From Aedoeadaptatus acetigenes (GTDB lineage: Bacteria; Bacillota; Clostridia; Tissierellales; Peptoniphilaceae), in assembly GCF_025566985.1 (NCBI RefSeq), contig NZ_JAOQJD010000012.1:1-64000 (forward strand): a stretch of DNA of 64,000 nucleotides. Reading direction: 5' to 3'. The notes below the pieces were generated by a model. It saw only the letters and a list, made by a program, of their open reading frames with translations, did not search any database and was not told the origin of the DNA. Positions 43,838 through 51,836 of this stretch are shown in pieces; the first letter of the stretch is position 1, and each line of letters opens with the position of its first letter. The translations under genes and the position numbers were made by a program.

Positions 43838-43870
43838 ATGATTAACACAAAGAGCACAAGAAACAGATAA
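43838..43870 (+). CDS. Leader peptide upstream of the ABC-F gene
   Basis: The 10-codon frame MINTKSTRNR has its own GGAGG RBS (43824-43828) and ends at TAA 43868-43870, 39 bases before the ABC-F start. Short leader peptides before ribosome-protection genes act as sensors: a drug-stalled ribosome on the leader changes the downstream RNA fold. A promoter may lie at TTGATG (43784-43789) with TACAAA (43807-43812). Confidence 0.55.
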   Translation: MINTKSTRNR

Positions 43871-43880
43871 TAGAGGAAAG

Positions 43881-43909
43881 AAATCCTATCAAAAATCAAA
43901 GGAGGATTT
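43881..43909 (+). promoter_or_regulatory. RBS-sequestering hairpin of the ABC-F gene
   Basis: AAATCCT (43881-43887) is complementary to AGGATTT (43903-43909), which overlaps the AAGGAGG ribosome binding site at 43899-43905. Folding would hide the RBS, the classic layout of translational attenuation. Confidence 0.55.
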
Positions 43910-45514
43910 ATGATAAATATAAACAACTTAAGAAAGACATTGCCTGATAAACAACTACTTGAAATCAATAGCTTATCGATTAACGAGAAAGATAAGATTG
44001 CTCTGATCGGGGACAATGGCGCGGGTAAAACAACACTATTTCGACTTATTTTAGGGCTTGAAAAGGAATATACGGGGATAGTAAATGTCGATGGAGATTT
44101 GGACTATCTATTGAATGATGGTGTCGAAGACAAATATAGTTCCAATGAAATTTATTCTAAGGCAAAACTAAATATTGACGACAGGTATAGCCCGGGAGAA
44201 TTTAGAAGATTACAGCTTTTCGATCTATTGTCTGATGATTTAAAGTTTCTCTTAATGGATGAGCCAACATCACATTTAGACATCGTGCAAAAAGAGAAAC
44301 TAATAAAGAAATTAAATTCAAGAAAGATGGGATACCTGATCATTTCGCACGATCGTGACTTTATTAATAAAACCTGCAATAAGATTTTAGAATTATCAGA
44401 TGGAAAGATTGAAGAGTATAATGGAGACTATCAATTTTACCTTGAAGAAAGAGAAAAAAGGCAAAAATTCAAAGAAAAAGAATATACAAACTATGTAAAA
44501 GAAAAAAGAAGGCTTGAAAACCTAGCAGTTAGTATCAAGGAACAGTCGTCAAAAGTTAGAACTACACCTAGAAGAATGGGAAATTCAGAAGCCAGACTTC
44601 ATAAGATGGGCGGGCAGGAAAATAAGAAGAAACTTGACAAGCAAGTGAAGTCAGTAGAGGCAAGAATAAACCAACTTGAAGCGAAAGAAAGACCAAAGGA
44701 AGAAGAGGATATAAAGTTATCTGCACCGGAGATTAAACGGATTCACTCTAAAGTATTAATAAGGGCAGAAAATTTAAATAAAGTGTTTAATAAAAAAGTT
44801 CTATTTGAAAAGTCTGAATTTACAATAGAAAACAATTCCAAGGTGGCGCTTATTGGCGATAATGGCAGTGGGAAAACTACTCTTTTAAAAATGATTCTTA
44901 ATAAAGAGAATATATGGGTGCATCCAAATCTTAATATAGGCTATTTTAGTCAGATGGATGAGACTTTAGAAGAAGACAATAGTATTTTAGAGAACGTACT
45001 AAATACAACCATCTACGATGAAACCTTGACGAGGATTGTGCTTGCAAGGCTGGGCTTTAGAAATAAAAATGTACATAAAACTATCGGGGTTTTAAGCGAT
45101 GGAGAAAAAGCTAAAGTAAAAATAGTTAAAATTCTGACAGCTGATTTTAACTATCTAATTCTGGATGAGCCGACAAACTTTTTAGACATAAGAGCAATTG
45201 AAAGTTTAGAAAATCTATTGAAATCTTATGATAGACCATTTCTTTTCGTAACCCATGATGAAGAGTTTATAAATAACATAGCAAACAGTCTTTTAATCAT
45301 TAAGGATGAAAGAATTACTGGTTTTAAAGGAAACTTACTACAATACAAAGAAAGAAAGAATAAATTCAATAAGAGTGATAATACGGACAAATTTTTGCGC
45401 GATTTTAGACTATCTACTATCAATTCTAGATTGGCAATGGATATATCCAAAACTGAGAGAGAAAAGTTGGAAGAAGAATATAAAAAACTTCTTAAAAAAC
45501 AAGATGAATCTTGA
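43910..45514 (+). CDS. ABC-F ATPase, probable ribosomal protection (antibiotic resistance) protein
   Basis: This 534-residue soluble protein has two ABC domains. The first has Walker A GDNGAGKTT (about 34-42), a variant signature SPGEFRRLQ and LLMDEPTSHLD. The second has GDNGSGKTT (about 318), LSDGEKAKVK and LILDEPTNFLD. A charged linker (about 180-270; KEKEYTNYVKEKRRLENL) joins them. There are no membrane helices, so it is not a transporter. Layout and size match ABC-F proteins that dislodge macrolides, lincosamides, streptogramins or pleuromutilins from the ribosome (Vga/Lsa/Msr/CplR-like). The AT-rich coding sequence contrasts with its neighbours, and the leader and attenuator support drug induction. 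Confidence 0.8.
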   Translation: MININNLRKTLPDKQLLEINSLSINEKDKIALIGDNGAGKTTLFRLILGLEKEYTGIVNVDGDLDYLLNDGVEDKYSSNEIYSKAKLNIDDRYSPGEFRRLQLFDLLSDDLKFLLMDEPTSHLDIVQKEKLIKKLNSRKMGYLIISHDRDFINKTCNKILELSDGKIEEYNGDYQFYLEEREKRQKFKEKEYTNYVKEKRRLENLAVSIKEQSSKVRTTPRRMGNSEARLHKMGGQENKKKLDKQVKSVEARINQLEAKERPKEEEDIKLSAPEIKRIHSKVLIRAENLNKVFNKKVLFEKSEFTIENNSKVALIGDNGSGKTTLLKMILNKENIWVHPNLNIGYFSQMDETLEEDNSILENVLNTTIYDETLTRIVLARLGFRNKNVHKTIGVLSDGEKAKVKIVKILTADFNYLILDEPTNFLDIRAIESLENLLKSYDRPFLFVTHDEEFINNIANSLLIIKDERITGFKGNLLQYKERKNKFNKSDNTDKFLRDFRLSTINSRLAMDISKTEREKLEEEYKKLLKKQDES

Positions 45515-45549
45515 AATAATAAATCACGAATCTACTGGCGCACTCTTCA

Positions 45550-45600
45550 AGTCAACATAATCGTAAGCATGTTGCTTTCTCGATTATGTTTTACATAAGA
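45550..45600 (-). mobile_element. Relic of an IS3-type end
   Basis: The stretch with AATCGTAAGCATGTTGC and TCGATTATGTTTTACATAA is a diverged reverse complement of the hairpin and end at 120-165 (ATGTAAAACAAAATCGAG...). Only the end survives. It directly follows the AT-rich ABC-F gene and may mark how that gene arrived. Confidence 0.55.
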
Positions 45601-45669
45601 TGTATTTCAAATGGCTCTTTATATTATAATAAAGTCAAGCAGATACCTTTTACTGAAGTGAGGGATAGT

Positions 45670-47021
45670 ATGAAAAGATATTCAAAGGTTCTCATTCTTT
45701 TAATGGCCCTTCTCCTCGCAGGCTGCGCCAATCACTCTGTCGAGTCCGGAAAGGATAGCGCCAATCGCGGCAATGGGGCGGCCAATGACGGCGTTTCAAA
45801 GGCAGTGGCCAAATTAAAACCCGTGGAGGGTGCGACGATCGGCTCCATGTCTTCCTATGTGGAAGATCCGAAGACGCAGCTCAAGCCAACAAGCAGATCG
45901 ACGACATGATGAACGCCATGAAGGCCACCTACGCCAAGTATGAAAAGGAGATGGAAGGCAACGATCTTGGAATCTATGCCGCTTTTTCCGCCTATCAAGA
46001 CGAGGATGTGCTAAGCGTCATGATCGAAACTTCCGATCTTTGGGAACAAGGGCCGGCCCATTACACCGTGTTTAATTTCTCCCTTCTCGACGGCAAGTTC
46101 ATCGACGACGATGCCCTTATGAAGCATTTCGGCGTGGCGAAGGGCGAGCTGTTGGGACTCATCGAAAACAGCTTGGTCGAAGCGCAGGCTAAAGAAACGA
46201 GCATTTATTATCGAGATAGCACCGATTCGTCCTATTTCTACAATCCGAACCACTACACCGGTTTGGTGCTAAACAATCTCTGGGACAAAGGCGAGGCTCC
46301 GGATCAACGGATCTATATCGACGAAGTGGGCGCGCCTATGTTTGTCTGCGCCCAATCCATCGACCCGGACGCGGGACTGTGCCCGCCCCTTTTAAAACTG
46401 AGGGCCGACAAATTTGACGCAGATCCCATATCCGATGTTTATGTAAGAATGGCGAGAAAACTCGGCGTCGATCCGGCCGATGAAAACCACAAGGCCTTCA
46501 TCATCCACCTGGGTGCCGCCTTTGACGAAGGGAGCTTGAAAGAGACCTTGGCGAAACTACACGCTTGGACAGGCGTGTTCACCAATTGGGAAGATCCGAA
46601 CATGCTTCTTTCCGTGAAAGAGAGCGAGGGCGGCGACAGGCCCTATCTCAATGGAGAGGAATGCTACCTGGTGATTCCCAAGTACAAGAACGCCTCTGTT
46701 TGCCTCAAAGAACTTGCGATTTCAGAGGGCGGAAAGCTGAAGGAAGAGGACAATCCCTCCTTTGATACCCTTGGAACCACCGGCATCACCTTTATTTGCC
46801 AAAACATCAGCGACATTGCCCCAAACGGCAAGATCACCATTCGCTACAGAGACGATATCACGGCATTTTCTCCCTCCATCAGCTTGAAGGACGGAAGCAT
46901 GATGCTTCCCGATAAAGTCACCGACGCGGAGGCCATTCTCCATTGGAAAGATCTCGTGGAAAAAGACGGCTATTCCAATATGATGTTTGAACGCTTCATG
47001 TCCGTTATGGGCAAGGGCTAA
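45670..47021 (+). pseudogene. Lipoprotein gene split by a frameshift
   Basis: ATG 45670 opens a lipoprotein (MKRYSKVLILLMALLLAGC, Cys about 19) that breaks after SYVEDPK near 45868-45873. The adjacent frame reads DAAQANKQIDDMMNAMK and continues open to 47021 for about 380 residues. Joined, it is one protein of about 450 residues with an acidic, Tyr-rich exported domain of unknown family. The downstream half also opens at ATG 45906, but without a signal peptide or RBS. It is either a real loss of function or a sequence error. Confidence 0.7.
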
Positions 47022-47054
47022 GAATGCCTCGGGCATGAGAAAAGGCGGCGATTG

Positions 47055-47243
47055 ATGAAAAAGCAAATGCGTAAGAAAAAGAAGTTGCTTCTTTTGTGCA
47101 TCCTGCTGTGCTTTCCCGTTCCATGGAGCGGCGAAGAGGGCGTTGTGTCCTCTTATCGCGCCCTTTTGTATTCCTATACGAGGTATCGCGTGTTGAAAAG
47201 CTACCTATTCTACGACCGGCGAATTTTCCATCTTTCCCTTTAA
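47055..47243 (+). CDS. Small putative secreted protein
   Basis: This 62-residue frame begins MKKQMRKKKKLLLLCILLC, a basic signal-peptide-like N-terminus, followed by SGEEGVVSSYRALLYSYTRY. It lies 33 bases after the lipoprotein gene with GGCGGCGA upstream as a weak RBS. It may be a truncated gene. No family is assigned. Confidence 0.4.
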   Translation: MKKQMRKKKKLLLLCILLCFPVPWSGEEGVVSSYRALLYSYTRYRVLKSYLFYDRRIFHLSL

Positions 47244-47299
47244 TTTCTTGTAGGAATTCGGCCGGCAGAGCGCATTTTTATTCCTGCGTTCCTTTGTGG

Positions 47300-47515
47300 T
47301 ATGATAATGGCATTAGACGAAGTGTGGTCGAAGAGGGAAAGAGGCCTTTTGTTGAAGCCACGGCTTGGGAATGAACGTGAAAAAAGAGAAATAAATGAAA
47401 AAAACCTCGACATGGTAATTTTTCCCCGGTCGGGGTTTTTGATTCGCCAAAGGGCATTCACTGCCCGGGATTCCCTTTCGGGCAGGGGAATTGTAAAGAA
47501 GAGAGAAGTTGCGGA
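47300..47515 (+). promoter_or_regulatory. Structured leader of the EamA transporter gene
   Basis: After a -10-like TATGAT (47300-47305) there is a terminator-like stem, AACCTCGAC paired with GTCGGGGTT followed by T residues (about 47402-47448). A second hairpin, CTGCCCG paired with CGGGCAG (about 47461-47485), lies just before the RBS GGAGG (47513-47517). A terminator inside a leader suggests attenuation or a riboswitch. No known riboswitch class was recognised. Confidence 0.45.
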
Positions 47516-47522
47516 GGACAAG

Positions 47523-48437
47523 TTGTTAGCAAAAAAGAGAAATGCGATTTTATTAAGTATTCTTGCCATGCTCCTTTGGGGGAGCGCCATTCCCTTAATA
47601 AAATGCACCTTTACGGAGTTGGGCATCGGCCAAGGGGATGCGGGGCTAAAAATCTTGGTGGCGGGGATCCGGTTTTTACTGGCCGGTTTTTTGACTCTCA
47701 TCTATTTTAAGGTGAGCGAAAAGGGGCGGCGGATCGCCTTTAAGGAAGTCAATTGGAAATTCGTCGTGATCCTGGCTTTGATTCAAACGTCCTTGCAATA
47801 CATTTTCTATTACATCGGCCTTTCTCACGTGGCCGGCGTGAAATCGTCGATTATCCAATCCACCAATGCCTTTCTCGTCGTATTAATTTCGGCGATCTTG
47901 ATCCCGAACGAAAAGGTGAACCCGAATATTCTCATCGCCCTCCTATTAGGGACTGCAGGCATCATTATTTCCAATGGCCCGGCGGAGAACACCGGCGGCG
48001 TGCGCTTTGTCGGGGAAGGCTTTGTGCTCATCGCCACCACCCTAAACGCCTTGGCCTCGGTGATGATTCGAAAGTACGGAAAGGGCGTAAATTCCTTTAT
48101 CCTTACGTCCTTTCAATTTATGATCGGTGCCGTGGTGCTCATCCTCCTGGGGCTCGCCATCGCCGGCAGGCCCTTGGCCCTGACGCCGAAAGCTTGCCTC
48201 ATGATTTTATACGGCTCCTTTATCTCGGCGACCTCCTTTTCCATTTGGACTTCGGTGCTGCAACACTACCACGCCAATGAATTCGGCGTCTACAAACTGT
48301 TTATACCGATCTTCGGTTCCCTCCTGTCGGTCCTCGTATTGGACGAAGCATTTACCCTAAACATGGCCGTGGGCCTGGCTTTGGTCCTCTTCGGCTCCTT
48401 TATACTAAACAAGAAAAAAATAAGTTTCGGAAAGTAG
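47523..48437 (+). CDS. EamA/DMT-family transporter
   Basis: This 304-residue protein is two EamA repeats with about ten membrane helices (LLSILAMLLWGSAIPLIK; later LVLFGSFILN). DMT transporters export or import metabolites and drugs. The chosen start is TTG 47523, six bases after GGAGG; the longer frame back to 47301 would run through the leader hairpins. The substrate is unknown. Confidence 0.82.
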   Translation: MLAKKRNAILLSILAMLLWGSAIPLIKCTFTELGIGQGDAGLKILVAGIRFLLAGFLTLIYFKVSEKGRRIAFKEVNWKFVVILALIQTSLQYIFYYIGLSHVAGVKSSIIQSTNAFLVVLISAILIPNEKVNPNILIALLLGTAGIIISNGPAENTGGVRFVGEGFVLIATTLNALASVMIRKYGKGVNSFILTSFQFMIGAVVLILLGLAIAGRPLALTPKACLMILYGSFISATSFSIWTSVLQHYHANEFGVYKLFIPIFGSLLSVLVLDEAFTLNMAVGLALVLFGSFILNKKKISFGK

Positions 48438-48448
48438 AAAAAATCGGA

Positions 48449-48488
48449 AAACCGGCGTCGACGATGAAGCGGACGTCGGTTTTTTTGT
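48449..48488 (+). terminator. Terminator of the EamA gene
   Basis: AACCGGCGTC pairs with GACGTCGGTT followed by seven T residues. Confidence 0.8.
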
Positions 48489-48571
48489 CACGTAAGCGGG
48501 CGATTTTGATGGAGAGGGATTTTATGATAAACTATTTAAGTTAAGTAATGGCATTTCACAAAGGAGAATGA

Positions 48572-49822
48572 ATGAATAAAAAAACACTAAGCATTATTTT
48601 CGCCTACGTCGGCGTCCTCACCGGAGCCGGCCTGGCCAGCGGGCAGGAGCTCATGCAGTATTTTCTGTCCTTCGGCCTTCCCGGGATCTACGGCATCGCC
48701 GCGGTGGGCGTGCTGCACGTGGTGGTGGGCGGCATTGTGCTTCAATTAGGCAGCCACTTCGTCGCCGAAAGCCACATCGACGTGTTGGACGAAGTCACCT
48801 CCACCGCCGTGACGAAATTCATGGACTACGCTCTTATCGTCAATTGCTTTTTAATGGGCTTTGTTATGATTGCCGGCGCCGGATCGAATCTGGAGCAACA
48901 ATTCGGCCTGGCGCCCTGGATCGGTTCCCTTCTGTGCACGGCCCTCATCGTCGTCGTGGGCATGTTGGATTTCGATAAAGTGGCCAAAATCATCGGAGCC
49001 TTCACGCCCTTGGTCCTGGTCTTTACCTTGATCGGCGCGGTCTACACCATGGTCAAGGCGAGCCCGGACGTGGCGCTTTTAGACAGCTTGGGCAAAACTC
49101 TGCCACCGGCGCTTCCCAACCTCCCCCTCTCCACCATCAATTACTTCGGCCTCTGCATGATCAGCGGCATTTCCATGGCCTTTGTCTTAGGGGGCAGCAA
49201 AACCGACCCGGCCGAAGCGCGCATCGGCGGCATGATCGGCGGCGCCCTCGTGGCCATTCTTACGGGCCTCGTCGGCGTGACGCTCTTTCTCGCCTTGGGA
49301 ATCGTAAAAGATGCGGACATTCCCATGCAGACCGTTTTAGACAGCGTGCATCCCGCCATGGGCCTCGCCATGTCCATCATCATCTTCGGCATGATCTTTA
49401 ACACGGGCATGTCCCTTTTTTACTCCGCCGCCAGGCGCTTTTCCGCCACAGAAGGCACCTTTAAGCGCAATCTGATTCTCTTTACCTTGGCGGGCTTCGG
49501 CCTGTCCTTCTTGGGATTTAAAAAATTAATGGCGATTCTCTATCCGATATTGGGCTATTTGGGATTGATCCTGATCCTGATTTTAATCGCCGCCTGGATT
49601 CGGGAGCGGAGCGAAATCAAATCCGAGATAAAAAAGAGAAAGAAAATCAACCGCCTCACGAGAAAGAAATTGGACGACGACGAAGAGTTTACGAAAAAAG
49701 ACAAAGAAAAACTGGAAAAACTCGCCGAAGCCTCGATTATCGACGATGAAAAAATCAAAGACGCCGTGGAAGAAGAAGTGGCTGAGGAATTGGAAGAAGA
49801 AAATGACGAACAGACAGATTGA
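48572..49822 (+). CDS. YkvI-like membrane transporter
   Basis: This 416-residue protein has about ten to eleven membrane helices and the YkvI/LeuT-fold opening AYVGVLTGAGLASGQELMQYF. The acidic, Lys/Glu-rich cytoplasmic tail (about 345-416) is probably a coiled coil. YkvI-type proteins are putative amine or metabolite symporters of unknown substrate. Start ATG 48572 with AAGGAG. Followed by a terminator and then the riboswitch-controlled MATE gene. Confidence 0.78.
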   Translation: MNKKTLSIIFAYVGVLTGAGLASGQELMQYFLSFGLPGIYGIAAVGVLHVVVGGIVLQLGSHFVAESHIDVLDEVTSTAVTKFMDYALIVNCFLMGFVMIAGAGSNLEQQFGLAPWIGSLLCTALIVVVGMLDFDKVAKIIGAFTPLVLVFTLIGAVYTMVKASPDVALLDSLGKTLPPALPNLPLSTINYFGLCMISGISMAFVLGGSKTDPAEARIGGMIGGALVAILTGLVGVTLFLALGIVKDADIPMQTVLDSVHPAMGLAMSIIIFGMIFNTGMSLFYSAARRFSATEGTFKRNLILFTLAGFGLSFLGFKKLMAILYPILGYLGLILILILIAAWIRERSEIKSEIKKRKKINRLTRKKLDDDEEFTKKDKEKLEKLAEASIIDDEKIKDAVEEEVAEELEEENDEQTD

Positions 49823-49838
49823 CCTGAAAAGGAATGGA

Positions 49839-49876
49839 ATCGAGCAGGCGGCTTTCGCGCGTTTGCTCGATTTTTC
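49839..49876 (+). terminator. Terminator of the YkvI-like gene
   Basis: AATCGAGCA pairs with TGCTCGATTTTTC; a strong stem and T run. Confidence 0.78.
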
Positions 49877-49948
49877 TGCGTCTGACGCCGCATTTATGGC
49901 GATTTTGTCGGATAAGCGCCAGAAAAAACAAAAAATTACATGAAATCA

Positions 49949-49977
49949 TTGACCGCGTCATAAAATAGTGATAGATT
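49949..49977 (+). promoter_or_regulatory. Promoter of the riboswitch-MATE transcript
   Basis: TTGACC (49949-49954), 17-base spacer, TAGATT (49972-49977). Transcription would begin a few bases before the aptamer. Confidence 0.65.
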
Positions 49978-49988
49978 AAAGATGAAAG

Positions 49989-50095
49989 TTTTCTTCGGAA
50001 ACGAATGTATTCTACTGGCGGTAAAAGCCCGCGAGCGCATAGCTGATTCGGTGCAAGTCCGAAGCCAACAGTCTGGTCTGGAAGGGAGAAGGAGG
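49989..50095 (+). ncRNA. FMN-type riboswitch aptamer, variant
   Basis: The conserved RFN blocks are present in order: TCTTCGG (P1 side), CTGGCGGTAAAAGCCCGCGAGC, GATTCGGTGCAAGTCCGAAGC, CCAACAGT and GTCTGGAAGGGAGAAGG. P1 forms from TTTTCTTC (49989-49996) and GAAGGAGG (50088-50095). The first junction, normally CUUCGGGGC, reads CTTCGGAAAC, and several other usually fixed bases differ. Rare FMN riboswitch variants from C. difficile and others that control multidrug-type transporters and no longer recognise FMN are known. This one sits before a MATE pump, so it probably belongs to that variant set. Confidence 0.85.
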
Positions 50096-50109
50096 CTTTT
50101 CGGCTTGTT

Positions 50110-50195
50110 GCCGGATGCCCTTTCCCTTCGTCTTCCGAAAAAAGCATCCGGTGTAAGAAATTCCCTTGGGGAGGCTCATGTCGCCGGATGTTTTT
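50110..50195 (+). terminator. Riboswitch expression platform: antiterminator and terminator
   Basis: GCATCCGG (50144-50151) can pair either with GCCGGATGC (50110-50118) or with CCGGATG (50184-50190); the latter is followed by five T residues and is a terminator. In addition GAAGGGA (50081-50087, inside the aptamer) is complementary to TCCCTTC (50123-50129), which would disrupt the aptamer. The layout allows ligand binding to favour the antiterminator (an ON switch), but the direction is inferred. Confidence 0.7.
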
Positions 50196-50241
50196 ATTTG
50201 CGGCAAACTTCCCGAGAGTGAAAAGCGAAAAAGGAAGGTGC

Positions 50242-51627
50242 ATGGTGAAAAAGACGCAAACCGTCGACAGCCCTTTGGCGACGGAGCCGATCTCGAAGCT
50301 CCTTATCCGCTACTCGGTGCCGACGACCCTGACCCTTATGGTCAATTACCTTTATAATATCGTCGATCAAATCTTTGTGGGCCGGGGTGCGGGAATCACC
50401 GGCATGGCGGCGGTAAACGTGGCCTTTCCCGTCGCCATCCTCGTCAACGCCGTCGCCCTTATGCTCGGCGACGGCTGCGCCGCCAACGTCAGCCTGTGCT
50501 TGGGGCGAAAAGATCAAGATACGGCGGATCGCATCTTCGGCCACGGTGTCACCTGGATCATCGTGAGCGGCCTCGTCATGGCCATCATCGGCACCCTGTT
50601 CGCGCCGCGGATCGTGCGACTTTTCGGCACCACGGACACGGCCTACGACGAATCCCTCGCCTACCTCAGGACCATCGCCGTCGGCTTTCCCTTTCAACTC
50701 ATCTGCCCCGCCTTTACTGCCATGATTCGGGCCGACGGTTCGCCGAAATACACGATGAAATGCATGATGGCCGGCGCCGCCATCAATATCATCCTCGATC
50801 CGATTTTTATCTTCGGCTTGCATATGGGCGTCGTCGGTGCGGGGATCGCCACGGTCATCGGCGAAGTCGTCGCAGGAAGCCTGTGCCTTCTCTACCTGCG
50901 CCGGCTCAAGACCGTGTGCCTCACAAGGGATGCCCTGCGCCCGACGAGAGCCTTGACCCTTCGGATAGTAAAGCTGGGCTTCCCAAGTTTTCTGACACAG
51001 GTATTGACCGCATTGGTGCAAATTGTGCTCAACAATCTTATGCGCATCTACGGCGCCGCCACGATCTACGGCAGCGACATGGCCCTCTCCGTTTACGGCA
51101 TGATGATGAAAGTTTACCAAATTGCCCACGCCATGTTCGTCGGCGTCTCCTCTGCCATTCAGCCCATCAACGGCTACAATTTCGGGGCGAAAAACTACGG
51201 GCGGGTACACCATACCTACCGCATGGCCACGACCATCGCCCTGGTCATCTCCGCTTGCTGGTGCGCAGTCTACCTGCTGCTTCCTCGGCAGATCGCCGCG
51301 CTCTTTGTCTCCGACAATCCCCTTTACCGGGATTGCGCGGCCCACTTCTTTAGGCTCTACATGATGGCCTTCTTCCTCTACGGCATCCACATGACCACAG
51401 CCTCCTTCTTTCAGGGTATCGGAAAGCCCCTCCGCTCCCTGGCGATTCCTCTGGTGCGTCAGGGCGTCCTCCTGATTCCCCTGGCACTCGCGCTCTCCGC
51501 CACCTACGGATTGGACGGCGCCCTTTACGCCGTGCCCATTGCAGACAGCCTCACCTGCCTTCTGTGCGTCATCATGGCCCGGGCGGAATTTCGCGGGTGG
51601 AAAAAGCGGGGATGGATCGAGGAATGA
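50242..51627 (+). CDS. MATE-family efflux transporter (MepA-like)
   Basis: This 461-residue protein has twelve predicted membrane helices in two MatE halves (LLIRYSVPTTLTLMVNYLYNIVDQIFVG; PINGYNFGAKNYGRV). It is a Na+ or H+ coupled multidrug exporter type. The start is ATG 50242 or GTG 50245, after AAGGAAGG at 50231-50238; the frame opening at 50188 lies inside the terminator. Control by an FMN-type variant riboswitch suggests that it exports flavin-like or flavin-breakdown compounds. Confidence 0.87.
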   Translation: MVKKTQTVDSPLATEPISKLLIRYSVPTTLTLMVNYLYNIVDQIFVGRGAGITGMAAVNVAFPVAILVNAVALMLGDGCAANVSLCLGRKDQDTADRIFGHGVTWIIVSGLVMAIIGTLFAPRIVRLFGTTDTAYDESLAYLRTIAVGFPFQLICPAFTAMIRADGSPKYTMKCMMAGAAINIILDPIFIFGLHMGVVGAGIATVIGEVVAGSLCLLYLRRLKTVCLTRDALRPTRALTLRIVKLGFPSFLTQVLTALVQIVLNNLMRIYGAATIYGSDMALSVYGMMMKVYQIAHAMFVGVSSAIQPINGYNFGAKNYGRVHHTYRMATTIALVISACWCAVYLLLPRQIAALFVSDNPLYRDCAAHFFRLYMMAFFLYGIHMTTASFFQGIGKPLRSLAIPLVRQGVLLIPLALALSATYGLDGALYAVPIADSLTCLLCVIMARAEFRGWKKRGWIEE

Positions 51628-51694
51628 TGGAATAAGGATTTTTAAAAGCAGAAAAATTGCGTGGCAGATAAGGAATGAAAAGAAAAATGATACG

Positions 51695-51728
51695 ACCCGA
51701 CGCATCTTTCAGGTGGAGTCGGGTTTTT
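51695..51728 (+). terminator. Terminator of the MATE gene
   Basis: ACCCGAC pairs with GTCGGGT followed by TTTT. Confidence 0.75.
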
Positions 51729-51836
51729 GATTGGAAGAAAAGATGCACCGGGCTACCTAATACTTGAGTAAAAGTGGATAAAGACGTTGATTGACGATAA
51801 AATAGATTTGAACATTAGGTATTGGAGGAGAATGTG

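Noticed and set aside
50194..51705. 503-residue open frame antisense to the MATE gene
   Set aside because: Low-complexity Gly/Asp/His composition, no RBS, fully overlapped by a clear membrane transporter; a shadow of GC-rich codon use.
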